NCBI GenBank assembly: GCA_003260075.1
Contig: QLIY01000116.1
Coordinates: forward strand, 124,001 to 188,000
Source: Phallusia mammillata
Taxonomy: Eukaryota; Chordata; Ascidiacea; Phlebobranchia; Ascidiidae
Length of the DNA: 64,000 nt
Direction of reading: 5' to 3'
Under the pieces are notes generated by a model. The model ran no database searches. It saw only the letters and a program-made list of their open reading frames with translations, and was not told the origin of the DNA. The translations under genes and the position numbers were made by a program. Every line of letters begins with the position of its first letter. Positions within the stretch are counted from its first letter, which is position 1. Positions 12,001-25,000 of this stretch are shown one piece after another.

Positions 12001-14693
12001 CAGGGAGGCATCCTCACCCCGCTTATCAGCAGCAACAGCGTTACGGACAATCAAACCCTCCGCTTCCACCAAAAGATTCGTCCAGGCATTCTGGTAGCAG
12101 CATTAGAAGCACTTCAACAGGTTTGAAAAAAAAGTTTTACCATCTTCATGCAATAAACTGTTGGTTTTGTAACTGTGTATGTGATGTGTAGCTATAGTGG
12201 ACATTCTTACATGCTGTTACCTTCAGTAAAGATTTTTTGCTAACAGAGTATTTTTACTGCAGCTGGCAGTGGTTATTTGGGCGGTACTTCCCAAACTTCC
12301 CCGCATTCGGCTGGATCACCAGTCTCCTCGACCGGACACTACCCGTTCGCTCATCCAGCAAACAAACGGGAAAGTCAGCTTTCGGCGTACGACAGACAAC
12401 GTAAGCTGCTGCTAACATACACTCTCAAGTGATGCCAATATTTAATACCCTAAATTTTAATACAGCCTAGAAATAGGATTGCGCATTCAGTATTTAAATT
12501 AATACATTTATTTGAATAGTTCCACACGGACATCATATGTCGTCAGACGATGGAGGCTTGAGCAGTCCAACATCCGGAAGAACTAGTTCATCGTCCATAT
12601 CTGGTAAATGATACTGAACATTTCCTTACGTAACAATTTTTACATGCGACTATTTTTCCAGTTTTAACAATTTCAGAGACGACTTTTGACCTCTCGAGCT
12701 ATAGTTAACAAATTATGTACTTTCTGACAGACATTGAAAAACTTACGCACGACATGGCACACGCTGGTCTAAACGGAAATTCACCTCCTAAGTTTATCAA
12801 GGACACAACCTCCTACTGGTATAAGCCCGACATTACCCGTGATCAGGTTAGTTCATTTGCAAACACATCTTCTGTTGTCTCCTGACAGCTTAATGCAATT
12901 TACTTCTATGTTTTTAGGCTCTTGCAATGTTGAGAGATAGAGCTGCTGGAAGTTTTGTGGTTCGTGATAGCAGATGTTACCCAGGTGCATTTGGACTTGC
13001 ACTGAAGGTTCATGAAGTTCCGCAAGCAGTCATTGAAAACGCAAAGCCAGGAAGTAAGAAATTGCATTTTTTATTAGCAGGGCTGATTTTGTGCAGACAT
13101 CATTATGATTTTTTACAAGTTTGTTACTTAAAGTTGAAGCATAAATTTTAAACTGTTTTAAATTCCTTAAGCAATTGTATATGATCGTTGGTATACATAT
13201 AGATTAATGCTAAAATGACCATAAATTATATGTTGGTTGCATACAACACGAATTATTCTACCACAAATGATATTTTGCTGCGAAACCACCGCCCAACCGC
13301 TTAACCATTGTATTGTTACGTCACAGCTGACATGAACAATGAGCTCGTTCGACATTTCCTGATCGAACCAAGTTCACGAGGTGTCAAGTTGAAGGGATGT
13401 GCAAACGAACCAGTTTTTGGAAGTCTTTCGGCCCTTATCTATCAACACTCCATCACTCCGTTGGCTCTGCCATGCAAGTTGACTATTCCCAGCGAAAGTA
13501 GGTGTAATTAGTTGTTTTGCAACGTTGTCGAAAATTCAACAGTTGAAACTACTTCTTAAATATTGTAAAATATGTGTCCTTTTTAACGAGATTCTTTTAG
13601 ATCAAGGTAAAGCTTAATTACTTGCTTGTTGTTTTCTATTATTCAAAAAATATTTAAAAAGCAAATTCGTATTGCGTGTTTTTGGCATTTCTGTACTGCA
13701 TGATGGCCGTCAATTTTAATTACACGATTTTGTAGATATGGAGGTCAAATCAAGGCCAGGCTCTGTTCGCAGCAGTCAGGAAATCTCAAACTCGGCTGCT
13801 GATTTGTTGCGTCAAGGAGCTGCGTGTAACGTTCTCTATCTTGGATCAGCTGACACGGAATCGCTGACCGGACCAGAGGTGAGAAACTGACCGGAACTGC
13901 TACTTCTTGAATTTAATGGACAACGGCTAACAATGGCGTTTTTTGCATATTGCAAACTATTGGAGGTTTTCTGACAAAGTCATCTGACATTTGTTTTTGC
14001 TTTTAGGCAATTGAACGGGCCATGCGAGAAGTGACGCAAAACGTTGGTCAAGCGGTCAAGACTTCTGTCGTCCACTTCAAAGTATCAGCACAGGGAATAA
14101 CATTGACCGACAATGCCAGAAAGTAAGTATAACATAGATTAAGGTTTTCAAGTATAACATAGATTAAAGGCTTAGTTCTTTAAACTAAAGTATCGCGTTT
14201 CTTTCGTTTACTCCTAACACCTAACTTTTTCTAGAATATTCTTCCGACGTCATTACCCCACTTCCACTCTGACCCATTGCGGGATCGACCCTAGCGCTAG
14301 AGAGCCACACAACAGGAGGTGGGACGCAACTGCACACAGAGGACCCCATAATGCTAGGTAAGGTGTTCGATAAGTTTCCAGTCATAACAGAAAAGATAAT
14401 TATCTCATACTTTAGCCGAACTATGGAATATTTCGCACGGTGGATCACTGTGTCAAAAACAATGCACTGCAAACTATTACTTTTTTAATGTCAATTCCGG
14501 CTCTAAAACCGTACATGGCCTGTACCAAGTAAAAGCATGTTGTATTTTGTCCAGGGTGTTCGGTTTCGTTGCAAAGAAAACTGGCACCGCGGAAAACAGC
14601 TGTCACCTGTTTGCTGAAATTGACATGGACCAACCAGCCCCAGCAATCGTGAACTTCATCAACAAAATCTTGCTTAGTGGAAGCCACAGCTAA
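9034..14693 (+). CDS. TNS: Tensin, C-terminal part with SH2 and PTB domains (5' end not traced)
   Basis: Tensins link integrin tails to actin at focal adhesions. The SH2 domain binds phosphotyrosine and the PTB domain binds integrin NPxY motifs. Twelve exons join in phase: 9034-9175, 11513-11567, 11679-12120, 12263-12400, 12520-12603, 12731-12846, 12918-13053, 13327-13497, 13736-13878, 14007-14122, 14235-14357 and 14555-14693, ending at TAA. They give 600 residues. The first ~300 are Ser/Pro/Gly/Gln-rich and look disordered, as in vertebrate tensins. The SH2 domain follows at about 310-428 and the PTB domain at about 440-600. The first exon enters with an incomplete codon, so more lies upstream. 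No PTP/C2-like N-terminal region was recognised in the window. It may lie to the left, or this may be a short tensin form. The family assignment rests on strong similarity through both domains. Which vertebrate paralogue it matches cannot be said. Confidence 0.9.
12731..13497 (+). other. Tensin SH2 domain exons
   Basis: Three exons encode the SH2 domain. It opens with [13 protein letters not shown]. The phosphotyrosine-binding arginine is in the betaB motif GSFVVRDS, followed by [11 protein letters not shown]. The segment [19 protein letters not shown] and the LALPCKL end are tensin-typical. All key positions are intact, so it should bind phosphotyrosine. Confidence 0.92.
13736..14693 (+). 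other. Tensin PTB domain exons and stop codon
   Basis: Four exons encode the phosphotyrosine-binding fold: [20 protein letters not shown], then [26 protein letters not shown], and finally [10 protein letters not shown] with [13 protein letters not shown]. The reading frame ends at TAA 14691-14693, a few residues after the last helix, as in other tensins. The loop encoded by 14235-14357 is Arg/His-rich and diverges from vertebrates. Confidence 0.92.
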
Positions 14694-16037
14694 ACAACAC
14701 CTATGTACATTCTGCATGTTGTGAATATCGCACATTGCCCCATGGCCCATATGACGCCACCTGGAACCAAGAGAGTGCCGCGCCGAGAGTGAACCACGGC
14801 AAAAGGTGGACTCCGTCATTGTGCATATGTTACGTCACAGAGTATAGCGTTGTTACGTCATGAGAGCTTTGCGAAGCTGCTGACACAGATCGTTACATGA
14901 CACTTACGGGGTGTTAACAAAAAGCCCTTTTTAATCTCTTAAAATTTCATGATGTAAAAGACAATATAATAGTCGCCAACAAAATTTTACAGTGTCTCGA
15001 AATACAGAACCACCACCCCTCATTTGTTAGCATCACTGCCCGATGACGTCATCTTTATCTGTTGCTGATGGTGACGTCATCACACACAATAACGATTACA
15101 GTATTAGTGGCGCTCGTATTCGCTTTGTGTTGCGTCTTTTTATTCGTGATCTCGCTTCGTGAATGAAATAATACATCACAATTGCGTCATTGTATTGTAA
15201 CAATGGGTGGTACACGATTTTATTCTTCCGTGCAACATAAGTTGCGTCGAAATCGCTCCAAATGTGCTATTTATTTGCTCTTATGGTTAAAGTGCTTTAA
15301 AACAGACCCTCACTTACAAACCAGCCATTGTTAACTACTTACGTGAACCACTAGGTGTCGGTAGAGACAAGTGTCAGCTTTTGACTCGCGGTTTGGTTTA
15401 AAATTTTTGCGCGTTTTTATTTGTCCGTTGTTCTGTTTTCGCTGTTAACCTCTCCTCTTTCTTTCACCAGTTCCTGCGATTGAGGTGTTCGTGTTGTTTC
15501 TATCGGTACATAACGTGTCGCCTCTGTATTGTATTTTCGCGCGTGCTCTTTACGTAATAAATCGAAAATTAACGCCGATTGATACTTTTCTATGTGTGAA
15601 AAGCATGGTATTTCGGGGTAGGCCCTTTTGTCTAAACAGTTAGTGCAAAAGCAATAATACAGTAGACCAGTCACGTAAGTTTTGTGTTTTTATTAATTAA
15701 AACGTAAAAAGGGTAAGTAGAGTAATCACAGTAACCATTGGCGACATATGTTTTGTTCGCACCCGAGAAGATATTATCCGCTTTTTACCGCGCGATATAT
15801 TGTTTAAAACAGTTTTATAAACTTACTAAATGATCAAACAACGAAATACTCGTGTGCCTTTTGACGACAAACCATTCACGGTAAAGACTCATTATAAGCC
15901 GCGTTGTAAAACCGTATTAGGTGAAAAATAAAATTTTGTTAATTGTACCAGACGAACTTTATTTAAAACATAAATAAACGGTTCGTTGTATTCAATTTCA
16001 ATTCACAGTATTAGCAGTGCCTCGAATAAAAGCAAAA
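14694..16037. other. Tail-to-tail spacer between tensin and CCDC180 genes
   Basis: It contains the tensin 3' UTR and the CCDC180 3' end. Two TGACGTCA palindromes lie 28 bp apart at 15044-15051 and 15072-15079. I see no strong AATAAA for tensin close to its stop, so the length of its 3' UTR is unknown and it may approach or overlap the opposing transcript. No additional gene is supported. Confidence 0.6.
15958..15963 (-). terminator. Poly(A) signal of the CCDC180 gene
   Basis: On the minus strand this reads AATAAA, 75 bases past the TAG stop codon. It is the only canonical signal near that stop. Confidence 0.6.
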
Positions 16038-19000
16038 CTAACGATACAGATTTCGAACATGTTCAATGGAATCTTGCCAATTCGTTTTCCAGCGGCTTTC
16101 AGCCTGTAGCGACACCGTGCGGCTGTCACGAATTCGTTGTAATGTCCGGACATGAGCATCGTGATATTTGTGCAGAATAGCATCCCGCTCCGATGCCACA
16201 GTTGTGTGTGGAAGAGTAGTAGAAAGTGTATGAACCACATCTAAAATAAACACTATTAGTTGGTATCAAATACAGTATGCTCCTACTGTATTTTGTATTC
16301 ATTTCAAATTTTTAAACTAAAAAAATAGCTTCATCGCATGGGTTTGTGACGCAATAGAACGATTACATCACTTCTGTTAATTGTCGAACATGGTTGACAT
16401 GAAATTTAAAAGATCGTGCGAAAACAGTGTAATTCTGAGAGTACTGTATTCGCGGGGTTCGAACCTACGACTCTTACGAGCACTTACACAGGAAATCACA
16501 TTAAAGGGTTTGTTTTTCGCATCATATTATTGTATTATGTGCAAACAACCTACTGTCATCGAACTAAGTTTCGAATTTGAAATATTCTGGTTTGTCTTTT
16601 TCTGCTTGCAGCGCATTATTTGTGGTTCAGTTATGCATTTATTTCATTTTCAATTTCTTTCGGCTACCTGTATGTAATTTAAACTGGAGACGACAGGATA
16701 ACTTGTTTTATCGGTCGGTCGTCACATGTTGAGGCGGGGAGGGGCCTCAACAAATCACAGATAAAAAAGGTATTTGTGTGTTTGTGGGTGAGACGTCCAG
16801 ACCATTCGGCCAAGTTCCTGCCATGTTACATTTCTATTCGAAATGCGCTCAACATGATTTTTACTTTACGAACTCAATCAATTTATGTGTCTCAATCTTA
16901 AGCAATGAAAATATTGCAGCGCTAATATGCAACATCCAAATCTGCAGACACACTTACCTCCTGGGGTCTGTGATCTTTCACTTGAACCACTTTTAACGTC
17001 CCTCGATAGATCCAAAATAGCGAAGTCCAATCCTTTCCATTGTCTCGGTCCACGCTCAACAATTGGCTTGATTCCATACGTGGGATCAGCTACGTCGCCA
17101 ATGGCAACGCCTTCCGCACGCCGCCGCATGAGGGTGCTGGTGAGCTCTTTTCGTGGTGGAACTCCTGGTAAAATACGTTGTGTTAGAAAAACATTTAATT
17201 TTGTTGAGACATCATGATTTATACAAATATTTGATGAAACAAAGTTCAGATGTTTATGTATTGTGTTCTGTAAAGTATTAAATTTTGCCAAAGTCCAAAA
17301 ACCAATGGCATTCCGAAATAAAATGAAAAACGAACTGGGTCCAACTTACGACCAACGATGACGTCATCGATTGTAAGCAGGCCGTCGTACTGACGTAACA
17401 GTTGAGCAGAACAGGCCGTGATGCGATCAACAAAGCGCGAAGCACATTCTCGAACGTTTTCTTGTTTGCAGCGCGAATGTTCCTCTATACCTGTCACCTG
17501 ACGATCCTATGAGAACCGACATCACATTTCAAATTTAAACCACAATCTCATTTAAATTTATAACAATCAGTCATTCTTTTACAAGTCAGCGTTAATCAGG
17601 ATTATTTTCAAAACAAGTAGCAGAATGAGTACAAAACCGACATCATAAAAGTTTCACCTGTCTATCGAGTTCTCGTTGAGAAAGTTCGAGCAGTGAAGGT
17701 TCTTGATCAGGATGACCCATTGTTGGTCGCAATTCATGTTTATGCGATTTCTGGTAAACAAATTTCAGTTTAGCAAAATGTTAATCTTTGTAGTTAGGTT
17801 TCTTTCTTCGCTGCTGTTGAAAGAGACTTTTTCATTTTTGCAATTTAGAAACGAAATGACGTAGAAATATTTTGTATATTTTTACATAGATCGCATTACT
17901 TTATTACAATACAAAAAAAATAAGCTCTTAAAAATATTCAAACGCAACATAAAAATGGAAATTGATGCCTGCATAAACTTATTTTTTCTGTTTGAAACAA
18001 AGTCTTCCTAAAGTTTTTTATTTTTATTTCGAATTGTTAAAAATGTTAAGAACGATTTTCAAACACCTTTTCCTCATCCCACTTCTTCTCCCTGCTCCGA
18101 AACTCATCCTGGATTTGATTCTGTCCTCTGTTGAGATCATCCAACTCTTGCTGGAGAAGATCGTTCAACACGAGTCTGGGCACGTGACACATTTCCTCTT
18201 CAAGTTCCCGAAGCAAATTTCGAAAATCTTTAAAGTTCGACAATACTTGTAAGCCTGCCCACAGGGTCGAAGATTAGAACATGTATTTAAATTGTATGGG
18301 CGATTTATTTGCATAACATAGTTTTCAATTTCCGTTTTCATATAAATGTAATGTAAAAATGTACATGTACAAATAAATGTACATAAGGAACTAAACAAAT
18401 AAATTTCTGGTCTAACCTTGCAGTGAGGAATTGTGGAACTCTTGTGTTTGTTTTTGAAAGCCTCCAAGTTTTTCCACAACCTTTTCAGCGCATTGATCAA
18501 AGTTGTCCTGATAAAAAAAAAAAAAATGTTTACCACAAATACGAAAACAATCGGTAGAGCAAATTGAATCACGGTACGTCAGGCTTATGAAGGTGCAATA
18601 CCGAGTCAAGTCACTCACCCAAGTATTCCCATATGGCAAGGCTTAGGCTAAAACAATGTAGTGTGGAAATTTGCAACTACTTCTTACTTGTATCAGCTGT
18701 GGTCGTGTCAGCTGACGTGATCCTTTCTGTTTGTAAAAGATTTCGGCCGTGGACAACATTCCGTCCAAAGTCTCGTACAAGATCTGTGGGGGGGGGGCCA
18801 GTGAAATTAAAAAAACGAGTTTTTGTACGTCAATGCAAGAAAATAAATTTGGAAACTAAGAAACCATAAAAAAGTTAGTAAGACTCAAAGGATTTTTACA
18901 TAAAGATGTTGCAAATATATGGCTTTTGTTACGGTTTCTTGTTACCTTTGCCAGAAAGTGCGTTCCTTCAGGAGGCCTTGCCCCGAAAATCATGGGGGGG

Positions 19001-22000
19001 GGGGCTACTTCTTACTTGTATCAGTTGTGGTCGTGTCAGCTGACGTGATCCTTTCTGTTTGTAAAATATTTCGGCCGTGGACAACATTCCGTCCAAAGTC
19101 TCGTACAAGATCTGTTGTGTCTGTTTAATAAAAAACTCCTGTTTCCAACCAGACAATGAGTTTTATTGTTTTGCTTTTTCAAGTGAATTTCAGACCAGTG
19201 AAATTAAAAAAAACTATTTTTTGTTCGCAATGCAAGAAAATAAATTTGAAAACTAACAAACCATAAAAAAGTTACTAAGACATCAAGAGATGTTGCAAAT
19301 ATATGGCTGTTGTTATGGTTTCTTGTTACCTTTGCCAGAAAGTGCGTTCCTTCAGGAGGTCTTGCCCCGAAAATCATGTGCTTTGCCTCAAACTTCGTCT
19401 CTCGACGTTTGTACACACCAGATGTGCCACTAAAATACAAAATCATAAAAACTTTCAAAAAACAAAGGCATGACACAATTCATAAAAATACCTTTGCGTA
19501 CAAGATGTTAATTAGTAAGTTAAACAAAACAGATAATGGTTCCGTCTCATAATAATGCGGTAACTCTTACCCGTCCGAGGGAGTCTTTTTTCCTGCCTCT
19601 GATTCTCCCAAACTCCCGGCAATACTGACCAGAGTGCCTTGTCGCTGAAATGTCCGATGCATTCGGCCTGTGGTGGCGATCTGTTTGCAACGAGGGGGGG
19701 GGGACCTGCAATACTGACCAGTGTGCCTTGTCGTTGAAATGTCCGATGCATTCGGCCTGTGGTGGCGATCTGTTTGCAACGAAAAACGGATTTGCAGGTT
19801 GGTAACAAACAACGAATGCAGTATCTTACTCTTATAGGCGCAAGGATATATAAGGCTCAATTATCTGCCAAAATCTATGTATCATAATTTGCTGAGTAGC
19901 AAGCATTTTTCATCAGTAAACGGTTTGTCTCACACATATGAGGCAACTATAGATCAGTCTCTTTGTTTCTTTATGTTTTGAAAACCATTCCTGACCTTGA
20001 CAAAATTTGCTCTCCTGGGGTACACGGTTTGACCAAGTAATACACCCAAGGTGATATTGCTAAGCAGTCTAGTTTAATTCCACATACTTGTGAGTTTGAT
20101 GATGATGGGGGTGGTCGTGTGGTTCCTGTCATAATCGATCTCGAATCTTCAAATTCACCACTCATACCTTTTTGAGCTCTGCACACAAATTCATACTAAG
20201 TTGAAGGTAACGTCTGACAACATTATTCTTACCTAGAATACAACGTGCGTAAATGCTTTTGTTGTTGCTAACATTACGTTTGAAAACAGTATTTTTAAGT
20301 AAATGTCAGGCCTTTGTTAAAGTATGACAGTGATACTGTATGCGTTGTACATGTCATTAAATATTTTGTTACAAAACTGTATTTCTGTGTACATTTCGTA
20401 AATATGTCTATTTATCAGTCTGTTATCCCCAACAGTGGCCATAATGCAGTTAAAGCAACCAACCTTAATATATTTTTAATCACACCAATTGCAGCATCTT
20501 CCGTAGCTTGTCTGCCGCCTCTACTATAAGTCGATCCCTGCGTGTCCAATCCCTGTCTGCTGGTGGTTTTCGATGGCACCTTGGTACCAGCTGGCGAAAC
20601 AGAACGTATCTTAGCTGCTGACAGCGGTGTTGGTGGGATGATACCAGCTGATAGAGGAGGACCAGGAGTAAGCTGATCAGAACGTTGACTTATTTGGGAT
20701 TCGGGATGTTGCTGGAATTGTTGAAAAAAGTTAAGTCATCCGTCGAAGTAGAAAACATCAATAGTGTTTAAATATTTGGAAAATCAAGTTTTAGTTCACC
20801 TGTCCATTTTTGTCAGACGATTGCAGAGGGGGTAGCTTTTTGCAGTTTAGGTACAGCGCCCTCTTGTGAAGACATTGCATTACGTCATCTACGTAAGTAC
20901 GAAGCAGCTCAGGCGTGACGCTCTGTAGAGAAAATGTAGTTGAGTTTACCGATAGAAACGGTTCAATTAGAAAACTGATTCGCGGTGAAAATAAAGGACA
21001 GAGTTTTTATTTTTTTGAAAGTAAATAAATCTTCCGTGAAAATTGATACCACGTGATCAATCTTTCTTTTTTACTTGAAATCAAGCAAGTCTATTTAGTA
21101 ATTTTGCATGCAAATTTCATGTAAACCACAAATCCAGTACATTTCCCATTTCCCTTTTCAACATTGACGATTGGCTTTATACTTCATACGTGATTTTCAA
21201 TAAACTAGCATGATACGTAATTGTATTTTTGCTGTATTTTTCTACACAATTCAAGCTTGTTAACACTTACACACAAGTTAATAGAATTTTGTACGGTTGA
21301 CGACGGTGAATCAGAAAATGTTACCTCTTTATCAATGTTTGGTCGTTCACAAGCATCCACGCGACGTCGTAATGTGCTGAGATGACTTCCAACTTCCACA
21401 GACTTTCCGTTGCTATAGGCAACCTCGGTTTTAATCCGGGTCTGTGAGTTCGTCAGCCATCTCTTCATTTTTTCGATAAACGTCATATCGACCAAGTGAC
21501 TTTTAAACCTGAAAGTTATGATCAATAAGTAATATAAGTTCGAATCCCCGAGACGTATTTACGCACATTCTTTTTTTAAGCAATACTAAGATAAACTGAA
21601 AAGTGTTTGACTATACTGTAAATATGCTTTGCGTTTTCGTTCCGACCTTGTAATACAAATCCCCCTTTCAATTTACAACCAAAGTTTACCAACGCATATT
21701 TTAATTGTAGTTTTATGGAGTACCTGTCTTCAAACTTGTTGACCACGTCTGTAGCCTGATCCATTCGTTTCGATTCCATCCCTTCCAGATCCTTCATGAT
21801 CGCTCCCTCAGAAATGTCCACTTTCTGGGCCATTTTCTCCAACTTCTTGCGAAGTGGGATTGTTTCTTCTGGTGAGAAGTTGCCACCCTCAGCAAAAAGT
21901 CTTTACAACACAGGAAAATTTGGATTGAATCTTTTTGTCCATAAAAAATCTTTTTGTCCATAAAACGTATGTTTGCCTAGTTTTGCATTAGGCACAGTAT

Positions 22001-25000
22001 GACAAAATACTGTTAAATTATGTCAGTGTTATCTACGTTCAAAAATAAACCATGGCGCCTTTTTACATCTATTTGGGCCATTATATTTCTTTCATGGACT
22101 ATGAACAGATAAACTTACTTGAAAGCTCTCACACACTGAGCGTTGGAAGTCCTTAACCTGCTTAATGTCACATCTAGTTTTTGACGGAACCGACGTAGGG
22201 ACGCTTTGATGTCTTCGACGTAACCTTCCAGGTCTTTGTGCAGGGAAGTATTTAGATCAACCAGCCTAGCGTAAAATAACAATCAAAGCTAAAAACAGTA
22301 TAGGCCAGTGTGTTTAAGAGTTTGTAAAAGCAAACAAAAGTATCGATAAATACAAACTTTACTTAGTGACATTGTTGGCCGGGAAATGCTTTCACGCAAA
22401 ATTGTGTGCAAAAAAGCAACACACCTAAACATAAAGCTGTAAAACATTGCACAGCGTTAAAATGTATTTTGGAGGTAAAATAGAAGCCTCGTTGTTCTAG
22501 TTATAGGGGATGCAAAAATGCTACTTGAGGGAATATAAAACACTTACAGTCTGTCAAAAAACATTACACAAACCTAATGGTGCCTTGCAAAACAACGAGT
22601 AATAACAAACTCATAAAAAATGTAAAAACATGCAAAGATATTTGACGGATAGGTTAGGAATGACCTCTCTATGTGTTTAAATCATTCACAACACTTACTT
22701 GGTGGACTTGTTTGCATGAAGAAACACGTCTTCGGTGCTCTCGACCTGTGCTTTGAACTTGGCCGCCTGTTCATCATGCTGTTTCGTCATTTCACTGAAC
22801 TCGTGTTTCAAAGTTGCCAGGGCAGCGGTTATTCCCCTACAGTGACGTGTTACCCTCTCTTTGTGCAAAACTAGTTCCGCTGAAACATAATATTTGTCAT
22901 TAAATATTTGTACTAGAAAGTATCCTTGTTTGTGCACAATAACCCGAAATTCAAAACTATGAAAAAATACCAAAATTACAATTTGAATTATACCGAAAAA
23001 AAAAATATATATGTCCTCTGCTTGAAAGGAGAACAATAAAAAGAGAATTTTTTCACTGCAATCAATGAATTCTAATACCAATCACGTTGTCGGTAATGTT
23101 TTGACAAATTGATCCTAATATTAGTACCTTACTTGACCGCGAGTAACCTTACCAGCTCTGACGTTTCTGACGTCAACTTCGATCCGCTTCGCTCTCGGAG
23201 CATGAAGATGGAGACGGAGGTCAAGTTCAGACACGAGCTCCTCCTGTTTGCTCCTGGATGTGGCATGTGCATTGTTCGATGCCTTCTCCTTCCATTGCTC
23301 CAAGTGGTTTAGAAAGTTAAGTCGGACGCTAAAATAAAAAGACATACATGGATAAGAACAAAGAAAGCTATCGTTACTAAACACAAAATTGTCAACAAAT
23401 GTTTAAAAAAAATTGTAGAATAAAACGTAGGCGTTTTATTAAGCAAACGTTTCGACAAAAGCAATTGTCATCACCAGTGAAAATTTTGCTTGAAAAAATG
23501 TTTTCGTTTTGTTCTACATCGCTGGCAATTTTGTTTCTTAGTTATTTTTTTAGTTTTCTGTAATAAAATATAGTCAAATAATGCATTTTCTACCAGACAT
23601 TAAAACACTTTTCATCAATTTTACCTTTATGAGTTTAACGACTAAAACTTCGATTTGCAAATTTCATTAAATCAACCGACAGATTTCTAAACAGTAAATA
23701 AAAGCATCAAGTGTTTTATTCTTACGTTTTCTTCAGATCCGTCACATAGGACGATTCAAGATAAACACACTTTATGTAGTCAGGCATTTTGTCCGGGTCA
23801 CTGCCACCTGTAATTAATGTAACTTCACTTTGTTATCCTGTTTAACAGACTTTAAAATACAAACCAGTCGTCAATACCACAAACTAGTTACAGGTCATAT
23901 TTTACTGGTTTGTAAAAAAATGTGTAAATATAGACCTTGAAGTTCAGTAAGGAAAGTAGATTGGGGGGGGGGCATATTTTACTGGTTTACTCGTCATATT
24001 TTACTGGTTTGTAAAAAATGTGTAAATATAGACCTTGAAGTTCAGTAAGGAAAGTAGATTTAGAAATCTCATCGTCGCTTGATGGCGCCCCTGCGTCTTC
24101 AAAATCTTCAAGGTCAGCTTGAGTGATGACGCAAAAGTTTGTCCCTTTGTCCGTTGTCAATATTTCTCGCACAATTTTATCCAACTCAGTTTCATCACCG
24201 TCACTTTCTCGTTTTCTTTTTCTCTTCTCCTAACGCCATCGAGGTAAAGTTTACAAACTTAAACAGGTTTTGAAAAATGAAACAAAGATCAAAATCCCAA
24301 CAGTAAACAAAAAAAACTTTATGTGAGAAACGTTTCTACACTAATTAACTGTGGCCACTGCTTTGAGACGCGGTCTGGTTTTCAGTTCTATAAGATTCAC
24401 TATCCTTGCTGCACTTTATATTTTACATAATTTGAACTGTTTCTTTAACACGAACTTTTTCAATTACATTTTTCACCTGATGGCTCATTTCCGCAGGTGG
24501 TCGCCTGGTGTGTAAATATATGTGAAATATGATAAAAATAAAAGGCTAATAAACGCTTTTTACACTGGTAGGTGACTTTACTCTTTCATTCTTCTTGGGT
24601 TTCTTTTTCTTTCCTGTTCTCGGCACATTTGTTGTCCCCTGACGTCACAAAATACATTAAAACACAAAACTGTTTGTTTGCAAAAAACTTTGACCTCGGT
24701 TACACCTTAAAATGCTTCCACTCAAAAAAATATATTTCAAAATTTTGTTTTAGAGTTAGACCAAACCTCGGCTTCAGGATTTGTGCGATCGACGTTAAAA
24801 AACTTGCAAAGAGTCTCATCGTATTTTGTCAGCTCCTCACTGACCATGGAGGGGTAGTTAGCAGTTTTTTGGACTTGCAACACGTGAAACTCCTTGTATC
24901 TAAAATAACGATTTTTCTGGTGAAAAATAGTTGTCTTTTTCTCAAAAAAGCGCCTTTCTAATTTTTTTTAAATGGGTAATTGCATAATTTTTGTCATAAA

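Larger units (their letters stand above)
16038..19429 (-). other. C-terminal DUF4456-type region of CCDC180
   Basis: Eight exons encode the conserved C-terminal third, including FEAKHMIFGARPPEGTHF, KQKGSRQLTRPQ, DQCAEKVVEKLGGFQKQTQE, ELEEEMCHVPRLVLNDLL and a last helical exon that ends WKTNWQDSIEHVRNLYR. The final exon (16240-16038) is picked by its acceptor, its matching phase and its helical, charged composition. Confidence 0.8.

Noticed and set aside
16721..16760. Short alternative last exon of CCDC180 on the minus strand
   Set aside because: It is in phase and ends quickly in a stop, but it has low-complexity Pro-rich content. The exon at 16038-16240 gives a charged helical end typical of the family and a poly(A) signal.
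24477..24504. 28-nt minus-strand exon candidate between CCDC180 exons
   Set aside because: It has AG and GT borders, but using it brings the next exon into a frame with an early stop. The flanking exons join without it.
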